Shown: positions 34,365 to 46,181 of the stretch, one piece after another | Position numbering within the stretch: the first letter of the stretch is position 1 | Layout: each line of letters starts with the position of its first letter | DNA from: Polytrichum commune | Taxonomy: Eukaryota > Streptophyta > Polytrichopsida > Polytrichales > Polytrichaceae | DNA: 60,000 nt | Direction: 5' to 3' | Assembly: GCA_950295325.1 (NCBI GenBank) | Contig: OX485807.1 | Location: 32,089,666 to 32,149,665 of the forward strand | The notes under the pieces: generated by a model | Seen by the model: the letters and a program-made list of their open reading frames with translations, nothing else | What the model was told of the DNA's origin: nothing | Databases searched by the model: none | Made by a program: the position numbers and the translations under genes

Positions 34365-34945
34365 TGAACAGGGAGAACCGGCTGCTACACTAAATAGTCC
34401 TACTAGTGTGGATAGACAATTAGCGTGGGCCACACTAATTTCCTAGTCAAGGTGGAATTAACGTGGGTCCGAAAATCCAAGTCTTCTCCTAAGTCTTCGT
34501 AAAGACTTTTACCCAACACATTGAATCTTACTTGTAGTACAAAAGCAGTACAAAATAAAATAACCACCCACTTTACATTTTCATGAAAACAATGTTTGTG
34601 ACCCACTCTAGTTTTCTACTATACATCTAGTATGGGTTGAGAATCAACGCGGCCCACACTAAATCTCATTCATGCGAATTAGCATGGGCTCTACAGAATT
34701 ATCGTGGACCACAATAATAGGAATATTTACTGTAGTTATAGATGAACCCGTTGAATTTGAGAACTAATCGGTTGAAGTTCAAGACTTCATGAAAATTTAC
34801 TAATCGTTATAGAGGAATCTACCGAATATACCTCAAATTAATAAAGAAAAACCGGAAGATGTCAACATGTAGCCGGTTGGACTTGTAAACACTAGGATAT
34901 CGACCGAATACACTTTATCCAAAAATTCTTCCCGGACACCACATG
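34365..34945 (+). repeat. CCGGTT dispersed repeat split by a family A miniature
   Basis: The left part (GGGAGAACCGG at 34371) and the right part from 34736 (TTATAGATGAACCCGTTGA onward to CCCGGACACC) form one repeat copy once 34385-34735 is removed. Confidence 0.7.
34385..34735. mobile_element. Family A miniature inserted in a CCGGTT repeat
   Basis: Ends CTACACTAAATAGTCCTACT and the inverse of AATAGGAATATTTACTGTAG pair with about five mismatches. Aligning the host repeat with the copy at 10345 restores equal spacing if the element is CACTAAAT...ATTTACTG duplicating TA, which is the best evidence for the true ends of this family. 351 bp by the longer definition. Confidence 0.7.
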
Positions 34946-35541
34946 GGCCACAAGACTATACCCACAATTAACAAGGCCCAACAAAGCCTAGTCTATAACC
35001 GACCATGGAGATAAAGCTCTAAGTTAGAAGCCCATTTGGGTAACATGTAAGGTAGATGGCTCTCAAATGGTTATTTTCCCCAAGTAGCCCACTTCTCCTA
35101 GGATTTGAAAATACGAGATTAGTACGGGGTGCTTAGCAAACTCAAATCGAGGTTGCAGCCATTTCCTCATAATTTTTGGAGCTCATATGAATATCTTGTT
35201 CATTTTGCAAAGTGAAGGATTTTTGTGCCCGTTAAAAGGTCGTTTAGGTCCTTCTAGTTATCTTAATTATTGAGCCTAAAATGGTTATGAGATTTTAGGC
35301 ATGTAATCCAACCTCTTTGAACACGTGTTTTTTTGGGTGTATGTTCTTGGAGCCAAACCAAACCACCTGCCACTCGAATACATGTGTCCAATCAAGAGAA
35401 ACAACCGAATTAGGCATGTCTACCTTACGTGAACCCATCAAATTGATGGCATCGTGAAATCTTGCATTCAAAAGAACGCCAATTGACAAGTGTCACTTGT
35501 AAACGAAGATCACTCCTTGATATCCAACCAAGCAGATACAT
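34946..35541. other. Intergenic, nothing recognised
   Basis: It contains an AGGTAGATGGCTCTC end near 35050 like the TA-target miniatures, without an identifiable partner end. Confidence 0.4.
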
Positions 35542-35761
35542 TACACCGTTTATGCTATTTAGTGTCACTTACTATTTGGAATCACATCGTGCTGTAACTT
35601 TTTACTACAAATCTATCAACAAAGGCCAAACTGGTTGTTTGGACATTCACTATAGAGCATCGACATCTTTGCTTGGTAAAAATTGATACTAAACGATAAA
35701 AACTTAATAGCAACTCGTAACTCCAAATAGGAAAGTCACACTAGATACCGCAATCGGTGTA
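35542..35761. mobile_element. Foldback miniature (family D), copy 1
   Basis: Long inverted ends of about 45 bp: TACACCG, then ATTTAGTGTCACTTACTATT on the left, and the imperfect reverse complement on the right ending CGGTGTA. 220 bp, non-coding. Relatives are at 44651-44896 and 50550-50766, with a half copy near 38500. Confidence 0.75.
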
Positions 35762-38489
35762 GTGAGCTTAAACCAAGATGATCGACAACTAACCTATAGA
35801 GAGAGGGTTGGTTTTTTTTTTCTTCCTTTCTTTCTAATCTCCCCCTCGATACGTGTTAGGTAACCAAACCGTGCACAAAACTTTACCTCACTATATACTA
35901 CTAAGCTTATATTTGCATGCGTTGAAAACACCACTCTCAATACCACCACAGGGCTATTAGTTAACCCCGTTAGGGTTAGAGGCTTAGAGCTACTCTCGGG
36001 CCCTAGTCAAGTACGACAATGTGATGGGGGCATTTAATAAGTTAGGTTTTTTTCCCGTGAGCTTGGGAACGAGGTGATGGGTTTGTACCCAAAGCAAATC
36101 TATGCATCCATAATTGACGATGTGACGTTAGATATTGCAAAGGCTCTTTTGGATTTAAGTATTTGGACTCGTTTCTCACCCATCCATGTGATTAGGAGTG
36201 TTAAATAACACACACATCAAGGGTCCACATCACCGTGCCCACAAAGGTGGGAATTGACATAGACCGGTCCTCCCCAAAAAAAATTGACAAAATGCCGCAT
36301 CCCAATCGCCCATTCATTTCCCATTCATTCTTGCCAACATTGACACGTGAGGACGTAGTCGTGTCAACTTTGAAAACGTTTCTCTATGTGTTTTTGGGGT
36401 GGCTTGGGTGTCACGTGAACCCAAGAGTTGGAATATGGGCGTGCACACTTGTCATCCCAAACAATTGTGTTTTTGTGATAGAAAGGGTCAAATTTGCCTG
36501 GACACAACAAAAATGAAAATAAAAATGTTGGGTCACTTGGTAACGATCCATTTTCCCCAATCGATTGTTGCTATCTATACAAATCTCAATTGACACGCTT
36601 TTTCTTTTGGGCACACATTGACTCTTATTTGTGTCGTTTTTTTTTAATCAACTGACGTTAACGTCGATGTTGTATTTGGTTCGATTGTTGCGCAGTATGG
36701 GATCGTAACAACTATGTGTACATAGTTGGTGAAAATGTTGGTCCAACATCTATTATCTCAAACTTCGCTTTTGAATATGTTTAGCATCGGAGGTTCGTAT
36801 AATTCCAGTGATACGAAGTTGAGATGGGTTAGTTGTAAACTCGTAGGAGGGCACAAGGTTCTTACCAGACCCTTAAACATAGTTGCCACAAATCCTATGT
36901 CTAGTATGGGTGGGTATGTTGTATTTGCGCGCACAAGCTACACTTGTTACCTGAGAAAACGTACCTCCAAATGACAATATATCATGATATACTAGAGGGA
37001 AAACATTCAAGGTGTTATAAATGCTCTCGCACATAAATATGATAAAGTTGTCTACAATCATACCCTCAACCAAATGCTCTTACATCCACATTGTTAGAGC
37101 TCCGTGATGTCTATATAAACTTATCAATTGTTTAATGATAAGGTTCTAGTAAACACAAAATTCTAACTAGGCGCCGCTAGACTAATTCAAGGCAATAAAT
37201 GTCATTTTCAAAGTCAAGATGTTTTGAATTGTTTAAAGAAAATGTTGTATATTTAACTCGTTATGTCTTCCCACCTTCCCAACTTTGGATGAGCATATGT
37301 AGACAACATGAAGCTCTACTCTAGCCTTTGTGCTTCTTTCCGCCTCGTGCTTCGTGGGTCCCCTTGTAAAAACCGCATTATCAAAATCAAAGGTTGTGGA
37401 GTTCGGAGTCTCATTCTCTCTCTCTCTCCGGATGTTGTGTGTACTTCTTAAGCCTTTACCTCGATGAAGTTATAGAGGAACCAAATCCGGAAGATCATGA
37501 AACCTTATCCATTTGGGTGCCATGTAGTAATCCATATCGACTCCGACGTCCATTTTACATTGATTATCATACTTATTTTTTCTCGGTTTGACCGCCCTCG
37601 GGATGACCCTCCTCGGTCTCATCTATCATTGAAGAGAGAACTTGGAGCTCAATGATTATGGACATGGAAGTGTCATCGAGACATGGCTCTCAAATCAAAT
37701 TGGTTGGTTCCATAAAAGAATTTAACTATTGTTGTATTAAAATTAGGTGTGTCACATTAGAATCGACCGATAGTGTTAGTGTTAGTGTGTGTGCGGGGCT
37801 CTTACATGTCGAGCGTCCATTCGTTCCAGTTGGTTCACACTAGACCAACTCAAAGTCCTTAGTATTGTTTCTAGAGTCAAAAGGTTTTGAAATTCTCGAT
37901 TATTTGGTGTAGAATCATTTTTTGATGTTTCTTCCCAATGGATGAGTTTACGTAGACACCACAAATCCCCAGCCATAGTGTGGGTCACCTATACATGGTC
38001 ATGCTAAACATTTAACACAACCTATTTGAAGAGCATGTGAAGATATAGTCATGGATGATAAACTTGGTGATCAACTTTGCGCAATATGTGTGCAAATGAA
38101 GGTCATTTGTAAGAGCCCGGTTTCCCGAAGTTGCCTTATTATTTCCTTTTTCGTCCATGTGTTGGTCCAATTGGATGAAACATTATGGACGGGGACACCT
38201 AATACAATAACCAAGGAATCTTGAACATCCATTTATGACCCCTTGAGGCTCAACATGCATTTAAGACCTCGAGGGTTGATTGCCCTCACGTGCATTCCAA
38301 CAAACTTGGAATTTTCTTATCACCCTCGATGTTGACGACATTTGAGCTCATTATTTTCGTCAATTTTCTCATGATCCGCGACTTTTATGTGAAATCGACT
38401 CCATAACGGAGATGTGATAATAAAATGATAATTCATTTAACAACTTTCATAAGATCCAACGGTTGCAAAGTTAGAGTTTTAAAGTTGAG
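35762..38489. other. Intergenic, no gene seen
   Basis: It holds scattered open frames of 60-93 codons without family features. A segment at about 37480-37560 (AGATCATGAAACCTTATCCAT) resembles 40640-40700, so part is another dispersed repeat. A (TC)n tract lies at about 37412-37428. Confidence 0.4.
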
Positions 38490-38690
38490 ATGTGTACACC
38501 ATTTGTGGTATTTAGTGTCACTTACTATTTGGAATTATACAAGGCTATATACCCACTATATATGTTTTTCTACCAACAAAGATTAACAAAGGTTGTATGA
38601 ACAATATGTATACAACATAAATGATTTTACTAGGTAAAAACTTACACTCGTGCGTGTGCGCGCGCACGCATACACACACTTGATTGTAGA
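38490..38690. repeat. Half copy of family D with GC/CA alternating tract
   Basis: 'GTATTTAGTGTCACTTACTA' at about 38509 is the family D left arm. The right arm is missing. A self-complementary alternating purine-pyrimidine tract (GTGCGTGTGCGCGCGCACGC) follows at about 38651-38670. Confidence 0.55.
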
Positions 38691-38737
38691 TTTGAAGTTG
38701 CCCGTGAAGGCTAGTAGTGGAAGTAGGTAGTACAATG

Positions 38738-39127
38738 TAGAGTAGAGGCATCCATAACTGGTCATTTAAGATATTTGGCACCATGTATGGAGAAGGATAA
38801 GGCAGTGCAAAACTTTTCCATGTAGGAAGATAGAAATTAGGATGACTACAAATTTTTGAGTGATCTAATTCCTTAAATTGAGTTTATTATGAGTTTTTGA
38901 AGCCAAAAGTTGACCCGAATATATTTCCAATGTCTAGAGTCTACCACGATTGCTCATTCAAATTGTTGATTCCTCCTCACTTTGGCACTCAAAATCATAA
39001 CATGTGTCATGGGACTAAGCTTGATCCAAGCTTGATCAAAATTGAGCCCCAACCTAACTGAAATTACAATACCATGTAGATTGCCAATGGGACACTAATC
39101 GGGAATAGGTGCCTCTACTATACGTGC
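38738..39127 (+). repeat. ~390-bp direct repeat, copy 1
   Basis: Aligns along its length with 40891-41283 at perhaps 70-75%, through blocks such as CCATGTAGGAAGAT, TATGAGTTTTT, AAGCCAAAAGTTG, CCAATGTCTAGAGT and AATCGGGAATAG. The copies are 2.15 kb apart in the same orientation, so they could be old LTRs, but I found no primer-binding site or polypurine tract. Confidence 0.6.
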
Positions 39128-40581
39128 CGGTCAATTTAGAAATTGTGAAATCAAATGATATAGTCTACGCACTACCTCCATGAAGAGATTGCACATGTGG
39201 GGAGTTTGTGGGAGTATGAAACCCCTCTCACTTAGGTTCCCAAAGTTCCATTCAAAAAATAAAGTTCCCAAGTGGATATGGAACTTGACTATTTGTAGGT
39301 CCCGTCAATCTAAATTTATGTATATGAAACATTTGGACCCCAAAGTATCATATTGCAAGTGTCATAGTTGTATTGCCGAGGTGCATTGGAACCCAAAAAT
39401 ATGGTTGTCACAAGTCCCACCATATTATCGAGGTAGAGTTATGTAAGAGAGGGGAGGGAAGGAAGGAAGGAAAGAAGATATGTAACAAGTGGCTAGTTGC
39501 AAGAGTGCTTTGCCCATATTTCATCATGCACATGTGGTTAATCATCATCAGTTGTTTGACCAAGGTCAAACTTTGGCTCGTTGTAGAGACCGCTTTAGAT
39601 CAATACCCGCTTAACTTATAATTGAACTCCACTTGAAAAGCGAGTTAATGAACACCATAGAATCACAACACATATGTGACCAGTGCCGGTTGGATGCTAA
39701 ACCTTGGCATGTTTCAAAGACAACCCCAGGTCTCTCCCCTAGACCAATTTATCGTTGGATTGAAGACTAGATGTTGTGATGTCTACATAAACTCAGTTAT
39801 CAAGAATGAAAGAGCTTCATTAAAAACGAGCCCCCCTATATCATGAGGGTTGATTTCGATCGATTAGCTATATCTTACAAGACCGATTTGGAGACTCCTA
39901 TGACATTTCAAATGTTACATGTGCTAGAATTAGAAAGTTCCAAGCCATATGTCACCGTGTTTTCACCTTTGCCACATAGACAACTACACCTAGACACCAT
40001 GAAGCTCTAGCCCTTGGCTTAGCCTCACCTACAATACCTAGGGGTGGGGGCGAACCGGTGCTTTAATAACAAGGACCAACCACCTTGATCTTGGTTGGTC
40101 ACTTTAAGTTGGGTCACACGTTATTGTTCTAAATGACGAGCAAAAGGGACCGACCTTCCATGCATGGCCTTCGATGGGCAGCAGACTTACAAGCAAATAT
40201 TTGTAGCACTCTCACCAGTCAGCAAACCGCCTCAAATACACAAACAAGCACTAACTTAGGCCCACTTTATACATGGGCCAAGAGCCTTGACCTTGTAATG
40301 GTGAGGACCCTCGACTCTCATCCAAAGGCTTTACTATGGGTGTTGGGAAAGCCGTTTTATGTAGTCACGGGCCCTCAAGCATAGTGTGAAGTGAGAATGG
40401 ACCATGTTGCGGGACCATTGCATATTTTTGTTGGCGGAAAAAGAGGGGAGGATCTGGTTGAATATAATATGTCTCAAACTATATTAATTGAGGAGAATTA
40501 CTTGGCATGGTTTTCTTTCTTGGTATTTATCATGGAATTTGCCCTACAATTTGTCATGTTGGGAAAAGGATTAAGAAAAGT
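39128..40581. other. Intergenic between direct repeats, no gene seen
   Basis: A GGAA-type microsatellite lies near 39450-39470. No gag or pol similarity was found, which argues against a retroelement interior. The sequence near 40360-40400 resembles parts of the Tourist-like element at 49181-49679. Confidence 0.4.
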
Positions 40582-40652
40582 CATGGTCTCCCGGAATTTG
40601 TGCCAGGCCCATGTCTTGGAGGTGGGCTTGACGAAAATTCCGGGAGACCATG
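40582..40652. repeat. 71-bp hairpin with 18-bp perfect outer stem
   Basis: CATGGTCTCCCGGAATTT pairs perfectly with its reverse complement at 40635-40652. Inside, CCAGGCCCA pairs partly with TGGGCTTG around an ~11-nt loop. Compact and strong; it could be a microRNA-like foldback or a transposon tip. Confidence 0.75.
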
Positions 40653-40779
40653 AAACCTTATCCATAGTCCACCATGTAGGACTCCATGTAGACATTTCAT
40701 CCATGAAATCTTCTTTGGGCCTTTAGGCCTTCACCTTCGCGTGTGAAATGAACTTAGACGGTCTTCACCCTTTCGACCA

Positions 40780-40840
40780 ATGAGAGCTATTAGGTTGCAA
40801 TGGTCACGGGCCTTCAATCTTGTGTGTGAAGTGGCCCCTA
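40780..40840. repeat. Fragment of the Tourist-like element (49181-49679 family)
   Basis: 'GGTCACGGGCCTTCAA' and 'TTGTGTGTGAAGTGGCCCCT' match the terminal region of the element at 49181-49679, in the orientation of its right end. A full left end is not clear. Confidence 0.5.
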
Positions 40841-40890
40841 AGGCCGAGGGTGCTTGAACCAACCCTTTGGTTCGGTGGTTGAAATAGCAT

Positions 40891-41283
40891 ATAGAGTAGA
40901 GACGTCCATACCCGATCGCTTAAGAGATTCTATGCCAAATTTGGAGAAGTTTAAGGCGGTGCAATTTTTTCCCATGTAGGAAGATGGAAATTGGGGGGAC
41001 TGTAATTTGTTTGGTAGTTTTATTCCTCAAATCGAAAAAAAACTATGAGTTTTTAAAGCCAAAAGTTGGTGTGAACATAATACCAATGTCTAGAGTATGT
41101 CACAATCACTCGTTTCAATTGCTCACTCCTCCTCGTTTTAGCATTCGGAACCAAGACATGTGTCATGACACTATTGGTTCCAGCCTTATCGGAATTTAGT
41201 TCTAGCCTTATCAAAATCCCGGTACCCTATAGATTGTTGATGGGGTCTTCATCGGGAATAGCAGTTCTACTATATATAGCATC
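40891..41283 (+). repeat. ~390-bp direct repeat, copy 2
   Basis: Partner of 38738-39127; see that entry. Confidence 0.6.
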
Positions 41284-41315
41284 CCATTTGTATAAGTGAT
41301 GGCATGTATGCCTTA

Positions 41316-41559
41316 TAGCATGTCCACATTAGGACCAACAACTAGCCTGCAACACTGGGAAAGTTCCATTTCAATAGGAGTTTTTGTTTTGTACACAATT
41401 GAAGTGAATGGGTGAAACTATAATCCATTACATTCAATGAGGTTTTTGTGAGTAGGACAAAAAGAATCCTTTACCTATAGCAATAAATTTTGGAAAGAAA
41501 TTAACTTTCACTATCAAGAGGGACACTTTAGCAAAACTGACCCTAGTGTGGGCATGGCA
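41316..41559. mobile_element. Tourist-like miniature with TTA duplication
   Basis: TTA flanks both sides (41313-41315 and 41560-41562). Inverted ends are TAGCATGTCCACATTAGGAC and the inverse of CCCTAGTGTGGGCATGGCA. TTA/TAA targets are typical of PIF/Harbinger (Tourist) elements. 244 bp, non-coding. Confidence 0.7.
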
Positions 41560-41619
41560 TTAGCAAACGCAATCACATTGTCATTCTATTGTCATGTGTT
41601 GGGCAATATGTATATTTCC

Positions 41620-42263
41620 CACTAAAATATCAATACAGTATGCAATTATTTCCACCACATCTAGTAGCTTCTCAATGAAATGAAATTGATTTTAAAGTAC
41701 AAGGAGTTGAAAGGCTTACGCGACTAAAAATACATAAAGATGGTATCAAACTGGCTAATTCCCTAGCGCGGTGTAGTGCAATGGCCTCCATGTGGTAGAG
41801 GCTAGTTTCAACTTGATGGTCCAATGGAGAGAAAGATTGGAGACTCCCTAATATAGTGATTGAACAATTGTCTCCAATGGAGTTATACAGGGGACACTCC
41901 AACACAAAGTGTGCCTTGTTTTCAACTACATTATAAGAGCAAAAGTGGCATGATCTATTATTTGTAGAGATAGGGATAGTTAACCACCGTCCAATTTCAA
42001 TGGCAAGCCTATGGTTCGAGGTGTGGTGAGCAACAATGCTCTTGTGTTGTGATGGTGTCAATGGTTGCTTCAAGTATAATTCACATTCGTATGTGAGAAA
42101 ATCCTTGAGGTGGAGGTAATCTAGTTTCTTCCCCCCCAAGAGATGGAAAGAGTTCCACTCTTTTAACAAGAAAAACCTCCTTGATATCATCAAATGTGAT
42201 TTCTAATTTTGGGAAGGCATGGGTTTCCCATGATGCCTTCCACATGATTGTCAATTTATGCAA
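41620..42263 (-). pseudogene. 5'-truncated LINE: C-terminal end of ORF2
   Basis: Minus-strand open frame of 173 codons (41672-42193) carrying residues typical of the C-terminal zinc-binding segment of plant LINE reverse transcriptases: SNHRLAIEIGRW, then CHFCSYNVVENKAHFVLECP, a C-x2-C-x8-H-x4-C arrangement, followed by LYNSI. A second frame (42081-42263) continues upstream with a frameshift. Reverse transcriptase and endonuclease are absent to the right, the usual 5' truncation of LINE copies. It may belong to the same family as 13.3-15.1 kb, but the two pieces do not overlap. Confidence 0.8.
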
Positions 42264-42848
42264 GTGTTAGCCCCTTGTTTGGCAAGGTGTTGGGGAGAGT
42301 GATGTTGCTTGACTAACTAACCAAGAGGAGGGCAGGTGGGCACACCGTTGTTTGAAAGCTCATAGTTAGGTTAAGAGCATGTAATTCCATGAGAAGTTCT
42401 CCAAATTCGGCCAATAGAATAAGATAAGTTGTCGAAGAACGAACTTTATGTATTTTCATGCCCTTCTCAGATCAATTCACCTCCCCAATTTTTAGGTTCG
42501 TATGTGATAGTTGGGAGCACCTAAAACCATCATATGGGAGGGGGGGGGGGGCTTGACTAGGTCACTACTTAACTGCAACGGTAGTTCCTTATAGCCTTAA
42601 TCCATCCACACCTAGCCTTCTCCTAGCCCATCCTACCCTTGAGTCAACTTGCCACAACCTTACTAGGTTCATCATTGTTTCTAGCATTTGGGCCCAAAAC
42701 CATATTTGTTTATACTACAAACCGAACCCTATATGGCTCAAGGTGGGTTTCCATGTTTGTTGCTAACCCACTAGATTCTATATAATAATGGGTGGGATGT
42801 GCATTCATGAAGATAACTAAAGCAACCAAGCAACCCAAACAATCATAT
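42264..42848. other. Intergenic, nothing recognised
   Basis: A G-run of about 12 lies at 42539-42551. No gene seen. Confidence 0.4.
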
Positions 42849-43430
42849 CGGTTGAGAGCTAAAATTCGGAGCTAAGGAGTTTGCACTAGGGTCCGAGTGC
42901 AAAGTATGAAAAGTTGAAGTGGCGCTAATGTGGCACCACTTTTCTGCCAGATTTTGGTGGCCCTAACTCGAGAAGTACTCCTCCCTAATCCGAGAAACCA
43001 ATCTTTGAGCTTGGGTCCAATCTTAAGTCCAAAAGTAAGTCCATTAAGGGGGTGTTTTGGAAGGTCTCAAGTTTAGTGGATCCACTCTCCCCAATGCAAA
43101 TCCACCAATACTTGTTATATACAAACCCACTGGCCAAATTCTCAAGAAAAATCACCTCTTCAATCAACGGACCTTACTTTCATACTCAAGTTTGGACTGA
43201 AGCTTACAGATTGGTTCTCAAACTTAAGAGAAATATTTCCTTGAGTTGGGACCACCAAGATTTGAGGTGGGAAAGTGGTGCCACATTAGCGCCACTTCAG
43301 CTTTTCATACCTTGAACCTAGACCCTAGTGTGTGAACACCTTCAGCTCAAAATGTTATTCTTGAACCAATAAGATCCTACGGATGTTGGCTTTTCTTCGG
43401 CCTTGGACCCTAGTGTAAACCCACCTTTAT
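42849..43430. mobile_element. Foldback element (family E), copy 2
   Basis: The left arm 42849-42990 and right arm 43251-43372 are inverted. The core GAAGTGGCGCTAATGTGGCA is identical in both, with CACTAGGGTC on the outside. The right end runs to TAGTGTAAACCCACC near 43426, matching family E ends at 18073. No coding capacity. Confidence 0.6.
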
Positions 43431-44650
43431 TAGTGGAACTATAAAAATATAGAAGTGGATGTCGGACATCATTAAATCTATATTCCTCCTAATAACAAGC
43501 AGGGCATGGCTGTATCTACTATGTCTTGGAATGAAAGGCCATGGGCCGCGGTCACCGGATAGTTGTGAGGTGCTACTTTTCCAATATTTGGGAACTTTTA
43601 CTTGACCTATGACGACCATATATGTAATAACGAAGACTACACTGATAACCCCATTTGGTGTATGTGGTACTCATTCCCAAAACACGCACTCTTTTGCCAA
43701 ATCTCTAAATTAGCGAGGGTTTACATTTTCATCAAGTGATACTAAATTCATGAATACGTGCTCATCTACCACACACGTCAAGAGAACTACAGTAGTGCAC
43801 GTTCTAAGGTGTTTGTAGGGTGCATAATTTTGTGTTGGTGAGTCCGAAGAGGCTTCTTCTTTTTCATTCCAGTCAATGCCACTAAATCTTCAGGCATCTC
43901 CTTACACTAAACAATTTGAAGAGAACTTGCATTGAGAGTTTCCGACACTTTGACACTTTGGACTACCAAGACTCCAAATCTTCTGGTGGCATTGATTTCA
44001 TAGCGTAAAGAAATACGACATCACATTCACCGATTTCCCACACACACTATTAGTCCACCCTTGCTAAATGGGGGTAATCGGTGTAGTGTAAATAACCATG
44101 CAATGGCGAGTCGTGACTATAAAAAAATCATAAGAAGTCATAAGTCGGTCAACTATATAGAGGCTATAAGTTATAGGCCCCACGCGATTTGTAGTTCCCA
44201 AAATGGTGTTTCCTTGTGTGGAGGCCCAATACTTAATCTTATTAGCCACTTGCAAATCCACGGTTGCCATCAAGGAGCTTGTCCTAAGCCCGTGCTTTGT
44301 CCCTTTCGTAGGTGACAAAGAAAAGGCCATGTGAGGTGCCATGGAACATGGGATGAGTGGGCATGGGGCACCCATGCCCACTCACCATCCCACATGAATG
44401 GGCTCATCCATTGGTTTTCATTCAATTTGGCTCACATAAGTGTGTGGGTGGGTGTGTTTCCATCCGTCCCCAAGTCCAAGGAAATTGAGGTCCTTATTGG
44501 ATCGAACGCTTGGACTTAAATGGTTACTAAAACATTGCTATCGATGTCGGGATTGGGCCATAAGTGGGTTTGGCACACATAGATTCCAAATTCGAGCAAA
44601 GTGCCACGTGTCACTTTTCTATTAGTTGGAACTTCTACAAAGTTTCATCT
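43431..44650. other. Intergenic with one short palindrome
   Basis: At 44356-44384 GAGTGGGCATGGG and its exact reverse complement are separated by 3 bp (GCA), with further imperfect pairing outside. Otherwise only non-conserved open frames are seen. Confidence 0.5.
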
Positions 44651-44896
44651 ACTATGTTGTTAATGACAGCTGGTGTTACTTATTATTCGGTGCACATCAA
44701 GCTATACCTCTTTTGACTTTAGAAAATAAGATATGGGTTTATACCAAGTAAAGTGTATCAAAACTTTTTTTTAATGTTTTATAATGTCTGAAAGACTTAT
44801 TTGACCTTTGTTGGTAAATGAGTTGAATCTATGGCAATACTTTACATACTTGTGTATTTAGAATAGTAAGTGACATTGAATACCATCAATGGTGTG
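44651..44896. mobile_element. Foldback miniature (family D), copy 2
   Basis: Left GGTGTTACTTATTATTCGGT and right inverse GAATAGTAAGTGACATTGAA with flanking ACCATCAATGG match the family D arms. About 245 bp, non-coding, diverged. Confidence 0.6.
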
Positions 44897-45226
44897 GGTG
44901 TGCAATATCATAATTTCCAACAAACATTTGTCATTTTCATGTTTCAACATGTCCATGAACATTGGGCTTAAGATATGTGACAACCATGTTGGGATCTAGC
45001 ATAACCCAATCCCTTACATGTTTATGGTTGTGTCATCTTAACACAATTTGAACTGACTAAATTTGAGGTCTCTTGTATTACTTATGGGGTCAAAGTTGCT
45101 CAAAACATCAAATTTTGAGCAATAATCAATTCCTAACTTGCACAATCATCCCCCCCCCCCCCCAATTCGTATACCTAGTGTATTTATGGTGTTTCCATGG
45201 TGTAAGTTTTGCTTCACATGGGCCAC
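44897..45226. other. Intergenic, nothing recognised
   Basis: A C-run is at about 45150-45163. No gene seen. Confidence 0.4.
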
Positions 45227-46146
45227 AGAGAGAGAGAGAGGGGTTTTTGTTGAACATATCTATGCTTACTTTCAAGCTTAGTCATTTCTTAAAACATCCT
45301 CTATTATGTTACATATCCATTATGTTACATACCTATGTATCTTTCAAAACCCGGGAGGGTGGGTGGGACCAACCCTCATGACCATATCTATGTATAACTA
45401 TCTCCGTTCTTTTGCAACCTTCTCATCTCAGTATGCCTCTAAACAAGTTAACACCTTCTTCACTCAAACTATCAAGGTCTCATCCATTGAGCCCTTAAGT
45501 AAAGTGGTGCATTCCATATCCAAAGTTGATATAGTCAAGTTCAACAAATTATAACAAAACATGTTCAGAAATACTTCAAAGTGCTATCACAAATCAAAAC
45601 TACTTTGTATTCCAAACTATATTGTAGGAAATCGAAGCTACATGCACATATTATTTCTCAAAGAAGTTGATACACAAAACCTAAGTGAGCCGTTAATTTT
45701 GTGAAGGGTATCCCTCACAATTAGTAACGTACACGAGGTGAATAATAACATAATCCAATTATTATCTATGTCACACAATCATGTACGACATAATTATATA
45801 TTTTGTATCATTGAATACACATACTACCAATGAGTATTCTACATCTTCCTTAGCCATTTGAATCTTGTGCGACCGTACTTTGAGGCAAGTTACATACACC
45901 TCCTACTTGAACTAGTATGCACCACTTACACTAATCTTAGAAGTTACTTAGGGTAAATTGCTAATGCGGCTTAACCTTTGAAAGAGGTTTGCGTGTCTCC
46001 TCTCACTTAATATAGATTTAGGTAACAATCCTTGGCCATAGATGCATAGAACTAGATCTATGGTGGATATCTATTAGGTAAAACTTACCTAACCCTAAAG
46101 TAAAATTTCCTTGTGGTTATATTTTTACCGGGTCGATTCATTTATG

Positions 46147-46181
<35 letters not shown>

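Noticed and set aside
38738-41283. Pair of ~390-bp direct repeats read as LTRs of a retrotransposon
   Set aside because: No TG...CA ends, primer-binding site, polypurine tract or gag/pol similarity between them; better treated as two copies of a dispersed repeat.
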